Assembly: GCA_003252395.1 (NCBI GenBank)
Contig: QKEL01000003.1
Location: 62,001 to 126,000 of the forward strand
Source: Spirochaetales bacterium
Lineage (GTDB): Bacteria; Spirochaetota; Spirochaetia; Treponematales; Treponemataceae
DNA: 64,000 bases
Direction of reading: 5' to 3'
Shown here: positions 41,508 through 49,877 of the stretch, in pieces
How positions within the stretch are numbered: the first letter of the stretch is position 1
Layout: every line of letters begins with the position of its first letter
Notes under the pieces: model-generated
Seen by the model: only the letters and a program-made list of their open reading frames with translations
The model's database searches: none
What the model was told of the DNA's origin: nothing
Translations under genes and position numbers: made by a program

Positions 41508-43172
41508 TCAGAATTCGTATTTCGCCGAAATTTGGGCGTAGTTGTTTTCCTCGTAAGGAGCGAACTCGCCCGTGTCAGTGCGGATAAAATAGCCGCCCGA
41601 GGCGATTACCGAGAAGCCGTCCTTGAGGGTAACCGCGAGCTTGGGCTGGAGGTAGATATCCTTCCGCTCGATACCCCACACGCAGGCAATCTCGGGCTTT
41701 ACCTTGTCGTGGTTCCAGCTGTCCGAGAGGAGCACCACGAGCTTGTTGTTGGTCCACTTTTCGTCGGCGTTCCAGTCCGCGTCCGCGCTCGATTCGATGC
41801 CGTCGGAGCCGTAAAGCCACGAGCCGATCTCCTGCACGTTGAGGGTCACGTTGCTCACGGGCACGGGAATGTCGAAACCCGCGAGCCACTGGAGGCTGTT
41901 GTTATGCACCGCGGGATCGTCGCCCGTGACGTCGTCGGTGAGGTACCAGGCTATCTCGCCCCTGAGGTTGAGGAAGCCTACGGCCGCCGCCGCGTCGGCG
42001 CCGAGGATCTGGAGCCGGTCGTAGTCGAGCGCGAGCGCCGTGACGGCGGTCTCGCCGAGGGCGTTGGTCCCGTAGGTCACCGTGGCGGAGGGGGTCTTGT
42101 AATGGCCGTAGTAGTACTCCGCCCCGAGGTCCGCGGGGCCCAACGTGCCCGTGAGGCGAAGGCCGTATTGGCCGTACTTCAGGGTATTCGTGTCGGGCAG
42201 GAGGGCGTCCACGGAGCCGTAGTTCATAAGCACGTTCTGGGCGGCTTCCAGGCCCTTGGCGCTGGCGGCGCCGGTGGCGTTCCCGATTATCTCGGCGTTG
42301 TGGTCGCTCACGTAGGTAGCTACCGCGGCGTCGGCGATGCCGGCGGCAGTGGCGGCGTCGGCCCCGCCCGTGACGGCGGCGGCGTAGGCCTGCTGGTATA
42401 CGGCGGCCTTAGTCTGGGTCCACACGGCTTCGTAAGTCTCGCTATAGGCCGCGGCGTAGGCCACGCCTGAAAGGTAGGTCACGTACCCCGTGCCCGCCTC
42501 GGTCAGGGCCGTAGCCTGGGCCGGCGTCCAGCGGCCGCCCATGTCGAGGCGGTCAGGGGTCATGGTCGGGGTCCACACGGCTTCGGCCCGGAATCCGGCG
42601 GGGCCGTTCCAGGTAAGGCGGGCCATGGGCTCGGCCAGGCGGCGATCGATATAGTCGGGCACTATGAAGTCGGTGTAGTCGTTGGCGTTGAAGGGGTCAA
42701 GCACGTGGAGCTTGTCGCCCCGGCCCCAGACGACTTTCATCTTTCCCGCCTCGAGGACAAAGTCGCCGAGGAAGGCCCGGGCGGTAACCTCTTCGAGGAG
42801 GTCCGCGGGATTGTTTTTAACCGCGTCTTCGTCGAAGGCGAGCTTTCCCTCAAGCTCCGAGTTGGCCCCCTTCCAGGTAAAGCCGAGCTTGACCGAGGGA
42901 GTCGCGGAAACGGCGTTGGTTTCGTCCGCGGGGTCGGTGCCGAGCCAGGCGCGGGCGCTTACCGCTGCGTCGCCGTGGAACTCCAGCTCGGGCGCGGCCG
43001 TCCCGGCGGAACCGGAGCCCCCGTCGGGGGCTGCGGAAGCGAAGATGTCGTCGAAACTAAAGGAGTCGGATACGGCGCTTGGGTCGGAGGCGTCCTGAGC
43101 GGCGAGGGCTCCCCCCGCCACGAGCGCGGCGGCGGCCGCCGCGCCCAGAATTTTCTTGCTGAGCGATTTCAT
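41508..43172 (-). CDS. Outer-membrane porin-like protein of the lipid-export operon
   Basis: A 554-residue exported protein, last gene of the RND operon. A signal peptide (LGAAAAAALVAGGALAAQ) is followed by an acidic FSFDDIFASAAPDGG stretch. Beta strands include KLGFTWKGANSELEGKLAF and KLHVLDPFNANDYTDFIVPD. The C-terminal YAQISAKYEF ends in Phe. The DPFNANDY region resembles DUF1302-type barrels that accompany MMPL pumps. Unusual is an Ala-rich helical insertion at about residues 215-325, unlike barrel strands. Probable role: outer-membrane channel for the pump's substrate. Confidence 0.8.
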   Translation of the reverse strand: MKSLSKKILGAAAAAALVAGGALAAQDASDPSAVSDSFSFDDIFASAAPDGGSGSAGTAAPELEFHGDAAVSARAWLGTDPADETNAVSATPSVKLGFTWKGANSELEGKLAFDEDAVKNNPADLLEEVTARAFLGDFVLEAGKMKVVWGRGDKLHVLDPFNANDYTDFIVPDYIDRRLAEPMARLTWNGPAGFRAEAVWTPTMTPDRLDMGGRWTPAQATALTEAGTGYVTYLSGVAYAAAYSETYEAVWTQTKAAVYQQAYAAAVTGGADAATAAGIADAAVATYVSDHNAEIIGNATGAASAKGLEAAQNVLMNYGSVDALLPDTNTLKYGQYGLRLTGTLGPADLGAEYYYGHYKTPSATVTYGTNALGETAVTALALDYDRLQILGADAAAAVGFLNLRGEIAWYLTDDVTGDDPAVHNNSLQWLAGFDIPVPVSNVTLNVQEIGSWLYGSDGIESSADADWNADEKWTNNKLVVLLSDSWNHDKVKPEIACVWGIERKDIYLQPKLAVTLKDGFSVIASGGYFIRTDTGEFAPYEENNYAQISAKYEF

Positions 43173-43182
43173 TCCTATCTCC

Positions 43183-43959
43183 TTACAGCCGGCCGGTGTT
43201 GAGGAAGTTGGTGGAAAAGAGCTTGTCCGAGAGGGGCTTGTCGATCTCGATCTGCATGATCTCCAGGCGGGTGGAATGCCCGGTCTGGACGTTCTTGAGG
43301 TAGTTGTTCATGGGAATCCAGTAGCCGCCCTTTTGCTCGAGCTTCTCCACGGTGAGCACTTTCAGGAGCGCGCCTTTCTTGTCGTACATTTCGGCCTTTA
43401 CGGGCACGAAGCTCGCCTTGTCCACCCAGGAAACGCGGTAACCGTACTGGCTATCGGCGGGATTCTTGGCGGAGCTTTTCACCTTGTAGCAGTCGTACGA
43501 ACCGACCTTCTCCTCGCCGAGGAGCTCATGGCTGTCCAGGGAAACCTCGCGGGTTTCCATGTCGTCGTAGGTGGCGTCGGTGCCCATAAAGGACTTGTCG
43601 CCCTCGGAGGAGGCGACCCGGCGGGTGGTTCGGAGGGCGGGAAGGTAGATCCACTTATCGTTGGCCCGACCCTCGTTTTCCACCTGGAGGAAGCGGGTGT
43701 CCTTCACGGCGGCGGGGCTGCGGAAGGCCATGACCACGGACTTCAGCCCGTTTTGATCCCGGCCCCATTCTTCCACCATGCGGCTCTCGGTGGTTCCGTC
43801 GGCCTCGATAAGGTCCATCCGGACGGCGGAGTGGGTAAACGCGGGTTCCTTCACGTCGTACGCCTTTTGCATGATCTCGGTGCCGTCGAGGGCGAAGGCG
43901 GGGATCCCGGCGATGAGGGCCGCCGCGATGGCGGCGCCGAAGGCAATGTGCTTTTTCAT
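43183..43959 (-). CDS. Outer-membrane lipoprotein-sorting (LolA-like) protein
   Basis: A 258-residue periplasmic protein with a signal peptide (HIAFGAAIAAALIAGIPAFA). The LolA-like fold includes MVEEWGRDQNGLKSVVMAFR and DKWIYLPALRTTRRVASSEG. These carriers bind lipid acyl chains in a hydrophobic half-barrel. The same gene pairs with MMPL pumps and DUF1302-like barrels in other bacteria. AGGAG lies 7 bases before the ATG at 43959 but only 1 base before the ATG at 43965, so I chose 43959. The function proposed here is shuttling lipid from pump to outer membrane. Confidence 0.85.
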   Translation of the reverse strand: MKKHIAFGAAIAAALIAGIPAFALDGTEIMQKAYDVKEPAFTHSAVRMDLIEADGTTESRMVEEWGRDQNGLKSVVMAFRSPAAVKDTRFLQVENEGRANDKWIYLPALRTTRRVASSEGDKSFMGTDATYDDMETREVSLDSHELLGEEKVGSYDCYKVKSSAKNPADSQYGYRVSWVDKASFVPVKAEMYDKKGALLKVLTVEKLEQKGGYWIPMNNYLKNVQTGHSTRLEIMQIEIDKPLSDKLFSTNFLNTGRL

Positions 43960-44027
43960 GTGCATTCTCCTAACAGGTTATTCAGTATGCGCCCGCCGTA
44001 CGCGGGCATCGCTTCCCGGCCGCTTCC

Positions 44028-46754
44028 TTACAGCGGCTTGGAAATGAACTTTGGCTTGAAAACGTTCAGCATTACCGGCAATACGGTCATGGCGGTCACG
44101 GAGCTGGTAAGCATAACCACCGCCACGAGGAAGCCGATGTAGCGGAGCACCACGAACTGGGAAAGGCAGAGCACCAGGAAGCCGAGGCCCACGGATACCG
44201 CGTTTACCACGATGGCCTTGCCCGACACCTTAAGGGTATTCATGGTCACCTCGTCGAGGTTGTCGCTCTTCAGGCGCTCGCCGTGGTAGTTGTTCATGAA
44301 GTGGATGGTGTAGTCCACGCCGATACCGATGGCGATGGAGCCGATAAGGCTCGTTATCATGTCCAGATTGATTCCCGTAAGGCCCATGATCCCGAAGTTG
44401 ATCAGGATGGCGAGCCCCAGGGGAATGGAGCCGATGAGCCCCGCAACGGGCGACTTGAAGTAGATGGACAGGATGACGAAAACGATGGCGATCGCGAGGC
44501 CGAGGCTCGAGAGCTGGCTTCCGGTGATCATGTCCGTCAGCGATACCTCCATTTCCGCGATTCCCGTGGCCTCGATGGAGTATCCCTCGGGGAATCGGTC
44601 GGCGGCGTACTGTTTCGCGTCGGCGATCACGGCGGCCACCACGGAGGTCTTGTGGGTGCGCAGCTGCACCTGCATGCGGGCGGCCTTGGGGGCCAGGGGA
44701 TCGTCGGCGAACTGGTCGAGTGAACCGGAATACAGCAACAGGTACTGGGACACCAGGTTTTTCAGTTCCGCCTCGGTCGCGACGGGGTACTTGGCCACGT
44801 CCGACGGGATTTCGTTGTACGCCGCGCCGCCGTAATTGAGCTCCTCTTCCAGGGCGGCGAGGAGTTCGCCGGCGGAGAGGTCTCCGCCGCCGGCCCGGGC
44901 GTACGCGCGGTTGAATAGATCGATTACCTCGCGGACGTTCGGGGTCGATTCGAGGGTTTCGGCGTTCGCCGCCGATGCCGCAAGGGCAGAGTCCGACGGG
45001 ATAGCGGCCGCTTCTTCCTCTACTGCGGGCTCGTCGCCGAAGAAGCTGGAGAAATCGTCGCCGGAGGACGCGTCGGACGCCGAGTCGTCGGCGAAGAAGC
45101 TCGAAACCTCGGCGCCGCTTGCCGAGGCGTCATTCGGGGCGGCGACCGCCGGGTCCTCCGCCGGTGCGGAGTGCATCACCTTGTTCATGCGCTTGATAAA
45201 GTCCGAGAAGGACACGATCTTGCCGATCTCGGGGTGCCGCTCCTGGAGATAGACGGCAAGCCCGTCCATTTCCTTAAGGATCGCCGGGTCGGCCAGGTCG
45301 CCCTTCTCCTGCCCCGTGATCACGAAGCTGAACAGGTTGGTGCCCGCGAATTTATCGTCGATGGCGGCGGCGTCGCGTCGCATCTGCGAGTCCTCGGGGA
45401 AGTACTCGATCAGGGAGGATTCCACGTTGAGCCGGGAAAGGCCCCAGAAGGAAAGGCCTAAGATCGCGGCCACGGCGATTACGGCGCGGCCGCGGCGCTT
45501 GTTCAGGTAGCCGTAAATCTGGCCCACCGCGGTGTCCTTCCAGCCCGGGTCGCCGGCCTTCGCGTCGCCTGCCGCGGCCGGTGCGCTTTTGCCCTTCTTG
45601 GCGGCCTTGGCGGCGAGTTGCCGGTTCACCGACTTGACGGGCTTCACGCTCAGTAGCGCCGGGATAAGGACCAGGGAAAGCACCAAGGCGATGGTCACGC
45701 CCACGGCGCTGAATATGGCGAAGGTCTTTAAGGGAACGATGGGGCTCGTCACGGTGGAAATGAAACCCGCGATGGTGGTGACTCCCGCCAGGGCCACGGG
45801 CGCGATCATTTTCTTCACGGAGAGCGCGATAAGGTCCCGGTGCGTTTCCGCGGTGAGCTCGCCGGTCACCGAGCGAAGGTCCTCGTAGTAGTGGTTGACC
45901 ACGTGGATTCCGTAGGCGGAACCCACCGCGATAAGGAGAACCGGCAGGGTACTGGAGACGATGGTGAAGTGGGTCCCCGTGAGGGCCATGAGCCCGACGG
46001 TCCACACCGTGCTAATCACCACCGTGATGAGGGGAAGCAGGGTTCCCTCCAGGTTTCCGAAGGAAAGGAAGAGGATAATGAGCACCACGAGGCTCACCAG
46101 GGGAATCAGCGCGACGAGGTCCGTGTGCATGTATTCCTTGGCGCGCTCGGAAAGAACCGGGTCGCCGGCGAGCCGCATGGTCAGGTTGTCGTTCCCGTAC
46201 TTGTCCACGATGGCGCTCGTGGCCTTATAGAGCTCGCTCATCTGGGCGGCCGAGATAGTATGGTCCACGTTAATGATGATCTGGCTTCCCTTGAAGTCGT
46301 CAGACACCACCACGCGGCCGTACATTTCCTCCCAGTCGACGATACGCTGCCGAAGCGTCTCCAGCTCCGCCTGAGAGCCCGTGAAGCCCTCGGGAACCAG
46401 CCGTTCCGCGGACATGCCCCCGTCTATCGCGGCGATGTAGTCGATGTTGGATAGGGACTGGATTCTCTCGATGTGGTCGAGCCCTTCGAGGTCAGCCGTG
46501 ATCGCGCCGATGGTCTTCAACGTATCGGCGGTAAGGATCGTGCCCCGCTTCGCCTCGATGGCGATATCCATGAGGATCTGGCTCCCGTAGGTATCGTCCA
46601 GATTCCGTACCCGAACGTACGAGGGATGGTCATAGGGGAAAAAGGCCTTTACCTCGTTATCCAGGATAATCCGGGGTATCATTGCCCCGAATAGCGCCGT
46701 GACCGCCAGGGTGACGGCGATGACGATCCATGATTTCCGTATTCTTTTGTCCAT
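44028..46754 (-). CDS. RND superfamily exporter, MMPL type
   Basis: A 908-residue inner-membrane pump with about twelve helices in two halves (first GTHFTIVSSTLPVLLIAVGS, second IGSIAIGIGVDYTIHFMNNY). A proton-relay-type GIGVDYT segment lies in the second half. The large periplasmic loop carries an acidic, Ser/Ala-rich stretch (about 45010-45175) with two copies of SSFF-D. MMPL pumps export lipids or hopanoids. GAGAGG at 8 bases supports the start at 46754, not 46850. First gene of the operon; transcription is probably repressed by the divergent TetR protein. Confidence 0.9.
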   Translation of the reverse strand: MDKRIRKSWIVIAVTLAVTALFGAMIPRIILDNEVKAFFPYDHPSYVRVRNLDDTYGSQILMDIAIEAKRGTILTADTLKTIGAITADLEGLDHIERIQSLSNIDYIAAIDGGMSAERLVPEGFTGSQAELETLRQRIVDWEEMYGRVVVSDDFKGSQIIINVDHTISAAQMSELYKATSAIVDKYGNDNLTMRLAGDPVLSERAKEYMHTDLVALIPLVSLVVLIILFLSFGNLEGTLLPLITVVISTVWTVGLMALTGTHFTIVSSTLPVLLIAVGSAYGIHVVNHYYEDLRSVTGELTAETHRDLIALSVKKMIAPVALAGVTTIAGFISTVTSPIVPLKTFAIFSAVGVTIALVLSLVLIPALLSVKPVKSVNRQLAAKAAKKGKSAPAAAGDAKAGDPGWKDTAVGQIYGYLNKRRGRAVIAVAAILGLSFWGLSRLNVESSLIEYFPEDSQMRRDAAAIDDKFAGTNLFSFVITGQEKGDLADPAILKEMDGLAVYLQERHPEIGKIVSFSDFIKRMNKVMHSAPAEDPAVAAPNDASASGAEVSSFFADDSASDASSGDDFSSFFGDEPAVEEEAAAIPSDSALAASAANAETLESTPNVREVIDLFNRAYARAGGGDLSAGELLAALEEELNYGGAAYNEIPSDVAKYPVATEAELKNLVSQYLLLYSGSLDQFADDPLAPKAARMQVQLRTHKTSVVAAVIADAKQYAADRFPEGYSIEATGIAEMEVSLTDMITGSQLSSLGLAIAIVFVILSIYFKSPVAGLIGSIPLGLAILINFGIMGLTGINLDMITSLIGSIAIGIGVDYTIHFMNNYHGERLKSDNLDEVTMNTLKVSGKAIVVNAVSVGLGFLVLCLSQFVVLRYIGFLVAVVMLTSSVTAMTVLPVMLNVFKPKFISKPL

Positions 46755-46806
46755 GCGTTTACCTCTCTGCATTGGATATGTATACAATGTACTTTCTGTG
46801 TCTTTA

Positions 46807-46850
46807 TTGCACACTATGTGTAATCTAAGCACGCAAAGAGTCTTGGTCAA
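46807..46850 (-). promoter_or_regulatory. RND operon promoter with TetR-type operator
   Basis: On the minus strand: TTGACC (46850-46845), 17-nt spacer, TAGATT (46827-46822). The inverted repeat TTACACA-TAG-TGTGCAA (46823-46807) overlaps the end of the -10 and the transcription start. A second imperfect palindrome centred on GTATAC lies near 46780-46795. Position is ideal for repression by the divergent TetR protein; binding is inferred. Confidence 0.65.
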
Positions 46851-46916
46851 GAGAATTTTAGGTCGTCATGAGCGCTTTTTATTCGGTTTTTTTCCGGAGG
46901 TTCGTTCGGCCCTCGC

Positions 46917-47552
46917 TTAGGCCTTCACGTAGAGGTTGAAGATCTCAAAAGTCTTGGAAAGAAAATCCTCGGAGGTTCTATGAGTGGCGAGCCGCACGAC
47001 GTCGGTTTCTAAAACGGCGTTCTGGACGGCCCCGTGAACGAGGCTCACCAAGGCCGCCGCGGTCCGCTCGGGGTCATTCATCGGCCGAACGGTCCCGTCA
47101 GCGGCTCCCTCCGTGATGAAGTTCGCCACGATAGAAACGATTTGGTCGATATGCTTAAAACAGTCGCGGGCAAGCTCGTTGTCCACCCCCAGGGAGCGGA
47201 TGCTGTCGGAGAAATTGACGATGAACTGGAAGCCCCCCGGATCGGTTTGGTACATGCGGCGGTACATATCGAAGGTAAGTTCCATGCGCTCGATGCCCGT
47301 CTTGCCCCGACTATGGATATCCTCGATCTGTTCCAGAAGGCGGGAAAGCGTATCCGCCGCCGCCGCGAGGGAAACTTCTTCCTTGCTCCGAAAGTAATGG
47401 TATATCGTACGACGGCTTAGGTCCGAGTTATCGGCGATGTCGTTCATCGTCGTTCCGGAGAATCCCTTGGAAAGAAAAATCGCCTTCGCGGCGGTGATTA
47501 TCTCGCCGATACGCCGTTGACGATCCCTGTGCCGCCGTTGTTCTATGCCCAT
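46917..47552 (-). CDS. TetR family repressor
   Basis: A 211-residue regulator. The N-terminal helix-turn-helix is GFSGTTMNDIADNSDLSRRTIYHYFRSK (positions about 30-57, here cited by range); the ligand-binding helical domain follows. Start chosen at 47552 because TATCAT ends 8 bases upstream; the longer frame to 47774 reads through the FemAB gene. It is divergent from FemAB, and its C-terminus faces the RND operon. The operator in the RND promoter makes it the likely repressor of lipid export. Ligand unknown. Confidence 0.9.
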   Translation of the reverse strand: MGIEQRRHRDRQRRIGEIITAAKAIFLSKGFSGTTMNDIADNSDLSRRTIYHYFRSKEEVSLAAAADTLSRLLEQIEDIHSRGKTGIERMELTFDMYRRMYQTDPGGFQFIVNFSDSIRSLGVDNELARDCFKHIDQIVSIVANFITEGAADGTVRPMNDPERTAAALVSLVHGAVQNAVLETDVVRLATHRTSEDFLSKTFEIFNLYVKA

Positions 47553-47560
47553 AAATGCCC

Positions 47561-47589
47561 ATGATACGGGTGATGGGGCGATTTTGCAA
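47561..47589 (-). promoter_or_regulatory. Consensus promoter of the TetR gene, leaderless type
   Basis: On the minus strand: TTGCAA (47589-47584), 17-nt spacer, TATCAT (47566-47561), eight bases, then the ATG at 47552. No Shine-Dalgarno site. Confidence 0.55.
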
Positions 47590-47616
47590 GCATAATGCCC
47601 GAAGCTTCGCCTTGGG

Positions 47617-47645
47617 TTGTGCCTGTCGCGGATACCCGGTATGCT
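47617..47645 (+). promoter_or_regulatory. Promoter of the FemAB gene, leaderless type
   Basis: TTGTGC (47617-47622), 17-nt spacer, TATGCT (47640-47645), six bases, then the ATG at 47652. No Shine-Dalgarno site. It sits back to back with the TetR promoter. Confidence 0.5.
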
Positions 47646-47651
47646 TGGGGC

Positions 47652-48716
47652 ATGACGCTCTACCCGGTCAGGCACGGCGAGGTGCCCGGCTCCGACAACC
47701 TTTTCCAGAGCGGCTTTTGGGCGCGGTTCAAGGAAGCCGCCGGTCAGGAGTCGCTCAGTTTTACCGTACGCCACGGCGAAGCGGTCTTTCCCCTGATAGC
47801 GATTTTACGAAAGGGCCCGAACGGCAACCGCTACGCCTATGTCCCGCGGGGACCCGTCCACGATCCCGGGGAGGGAAGCCGCGGCCGCTTTTTGGAAGAA
47901 CTCTCGGCGGTTCTCGCGCCCTATCTCCCCGCGGATACCGCCTGCGTTCGCTACGATACCGTTTTCCCCTCCCCCTTCACCGGCCCGGAGTTCTACTCCC
48001 CGAACGGGCAATGGAAAGGCGCGCCGAGAGCGGGCGTTCGCGAGCTCAGGATGAATTGGGGAACCGAGCGGCATGCCCTCCGAAAGGCGCCCTTCGATCA
48101 TCTGAGCCCCGATACGGTCGTGATCGACCTACGCCCGAGCGAAGGGGAAATTCTCGCCCGGATGAGGCAAACGACCCGGAACAGCGTCAGGAGGGCATGG
48201 CGTTCCGGAGCGGAGTTTCGGCTACGGGACCGTTCATGGCTTGGGGAATGGTACCGAATTTACGCGGATACGGCGGACCGAAAGGGATTTTACCGCGAAG
48301 CGTTCCCCTATTTTGAAACCCTCGTCTCCCTGGGAGAGCGGGAAACCGCCGACAGGGGACCGAAATTCCTTATCATGTCCGCCGAAAAGGACGGCCGGGC
48401 GATCGCCGGGATTATCGTGGCCCTATACGGAAGGCAGGCGTACTATCTCTACGCGGGGTCTACCTTGGAAATGCGGGAATGCATGCCGAACTACGGCCTT
48501 CAATGGGCCGCGATCGAGACGGCGAAGGCGGCGGGTTGCGAACGGTACGATTTACTCGGCGTACCGCCCAACAACGATCCGAGGCATTCCTTGTACGGCC
48601 TGTATACCTTTAAAACCGGGATGGGCGGGCAGATTGCGCATTGGAGCGGGTGCTGGGATTATCCGTACGACGAGGATGCCTACGAACGGCTCATTAACGC
48701 GGAAAATTTGGCTTAA
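47652..48716 (+). CDS. FemA/FemB-type peptidoglycan aminoacyltransferase
   Basis: A 354-residue GNAT-fold enzyme that adds amino acids to the peptidoglycan stem using aminoacyl-tRNA. Family text: LFQSGFWARFKEAAGQ near the N-terminus, YVPRGPV, the first GNAT core MRQTTRNSVRRAWRSG, and the second half DRKGFYREAFPYF, YLYAGSTLEMR, LQWAAIETAKAAGCERYDLLG. I placed the start at 47652, six bases after TATGCT, and not at the ATG at 47595. An alternative role is in aminoacylation of lipids. Divergent from TetR. Confidence 0.85.
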   Translation: MTLYPVRHGEVPGSDNLFQSGFWARFKEAAGQESLSFTVRHGEAVFPLIAILRKGPNGNRYAYVPRGPVHDPGEGSRGRFLEELSAVLAPYLPADTACVRYDTVFPSPFTGPEFYSPNGQWKGAPRAGVRELRMNWGTERHALRKAPFDHLSPDTVVIDLRPSEGEILARMRQTTRNSVRRAWRSGAEFRLRDRSWLGEWYRIYADTADRKGFYREAFPYFETLVSLGERETADRGPKFLIMSAEKDGRAIAGIIVALYGRQAYYLYAGSTLEMRECMPNYGLQWAAIETAKAAGCERYDLLGVPPNNDPRHSLYGLYTFKTGMGGQIAHWSGCWDYPYDEDAYERLINAENLA

Positions 48717-48726
48717 AAGGACGCGT

Positions 48727-48781
48727 CCTACCGACCTACCTACCGACCTACCTACCGACCTACCTACCGACCGGTAGGTAG
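48727..48781. repeat. 12-bp tandem repeat ending in a palindrome
   Basis: CCTACCGACCTA is repeated 3.8 times (48727-48772). The last copy forms a 10-bp stem with GGTAGGTAG (to 48781). A related inverted copy, CCTACCGGTCGGTA, lies near 48855-48868. This lies between convergent genes and could be a bidirectional terminator, a protein-binding array or a slippage-prone locus. The rest of this 163-bp gap holds nothing clear. Confidence 0.7.
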
Positions 48782-48879
48782 ATGAACCACAAAAATATGC
48801 AGGCAGATTGCGAGATTCGCAGCCAGTGATCGATCTACCTTTCCGACTGACCTACCTACCGGTCGGTAACCCGGGGAAG

Positions 48880-49866
48880 TCAGCGGCGAAGCAGCTCGTC
48901 AACGCACATCGAATACTCCTCAAGCCCCCGAACCCTGGCCAACCGAGCCATATACCGCTTACCGTCGGGCAACCAATAGGAAAGATACGTCCAAATCTCC
49001 TTCATTTTATCCAGCACATGGGCCGGACCGAAGAGCACCGAACGGTAGCGGTTGAATACATCGTCATGAAAGGGCGCGATTCCCGCCAACCAGGCCACGC
49101 TCCCCGGTTTTGGGAAGTCGACGCGCGATAGAGCGCCGTCAAGTCCCCTGTCCAGATACGCGCGGATTCGAGACGGGAGATAGGGGTCGTATAAGGCGCC
49201 GCGGCCGAGCATCCACCCGGACGCGTTCGGGAAGGCGGTTTGCGTCGCGCGGAAGGACGGAAGGTCGAAGACGTCCCCGTTGCCAATCACCGGATGGGCG
49301 CACGAGGCGGCTGCCTCGGCGTATTCGGCGAGATGGACGGAACCGCGGTACATTTGCGTTCCCACGCGACCGTGGATGGTCACCGAGGCGAGCGGATACC
49401 GGTTCAAGACCGGCATAAAAGACCGCCACTCCTCAACGTCCGCGCGTCCAAGGCGAATCTTGACCGAGACTGCCGGCACGTCCCCAGCGCGGAAGACGGT
49501 ATCCAAAAAGCGGTCTATCCGGTCAGGATGGGGAAGGAGTCCCGAGCCGCGGTATTTCTTGGCGACCATGGGATACGGGCACCCAAGATTCCAGTTGACC
49601 TCGCCGTATCCGGCATCGCGCAGTACCCGGGCGGAATCCGCGAAACTGGCGCCCTCGTTGCCCAAAATTTGCGGAACCAAGGGAATCGGGAGCTCGGGCT
49701 GGGGGATGACGTCCTTGAAATGGGTTTTCCGGACAGAAGACCCGGGGACGGCGAGGATAAACGGAGCCATGGCCGAGTCGAAACCGCCGAAATGAGCGAA
49801 CCACGCGGCCCGAAAGTGCCGGTTTGTTACCCCGTGAAGGGGCGCGAGCTGTACTGTGAAGGGCAT
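48880..49866 (-). CDS. dus: tRNA-dihydrouridine synthase
   Basis: A 328-residue FMN enzyme that reduces uridines in tRNA. The TIM-barrel start is LAPLHGVTNRHFR. The active-site loop NLGCPYPMVAKKYRGSGLL carries the catalytic cysteine. FMN-binding strands VKIRLG, TIHGRVG, VIGNGDVF and MLGRGALYDP follow. Length fits. It lies 11 bp after the YwlG-type gene on the same strand and likely shares its promoter. No Shine-Dalgarno site is visible. Which tRNA position it modifies cannot be read from the sequence. Confidence 0.9.
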   Translation of the reverse strand: MPFTVQLAPLHGVTNRHFRAAWFAHFGGFDSAMAPFILAVPGSSVRKTHFKDVIPQPELPIPLVPQILGNEGASFADSARVLRDAGYGEVNWNLGCPYPMVAKKYRGSGLLPHPDRIDRFLDTVFRAGDVPAVSVKIRLGRADVEEWRSFMPVLNRYPLASVTIHGRVGTQMYRGSVHLAEYAEAAASCAHPVIGNGDVFDLPSFRATQTAFPNASGWMLGRGALYDPYLPSRIRAYLDRGLDGALSRVDFPKPGSVAWLAGIAPFHDDVFNRYRSVLFGPAHVLDKMKEIWTYLSYWLPDGKRYMARLARVRGLEEYSMCVDELLRR

Positions 49867-49877
49867 GAAGGCTACGC

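Noticed and set aside
41532-42470. 312-codon Val/Gly-rich frame opposite the porin
   Set aside because: Shadow of the Ala-rich porin coding strand.
48241-48777. Frame with PTDL repeats overlapping FemAB
   Set aside because: FemAB is intact in its own frame to 48716; the repeats are translated only out of frame, with no start signal.
48727-48781. Possible CRISPR array
   Set aside because: Units are 12 bp, directly adjacent and without spacers; no cas genes nearby.
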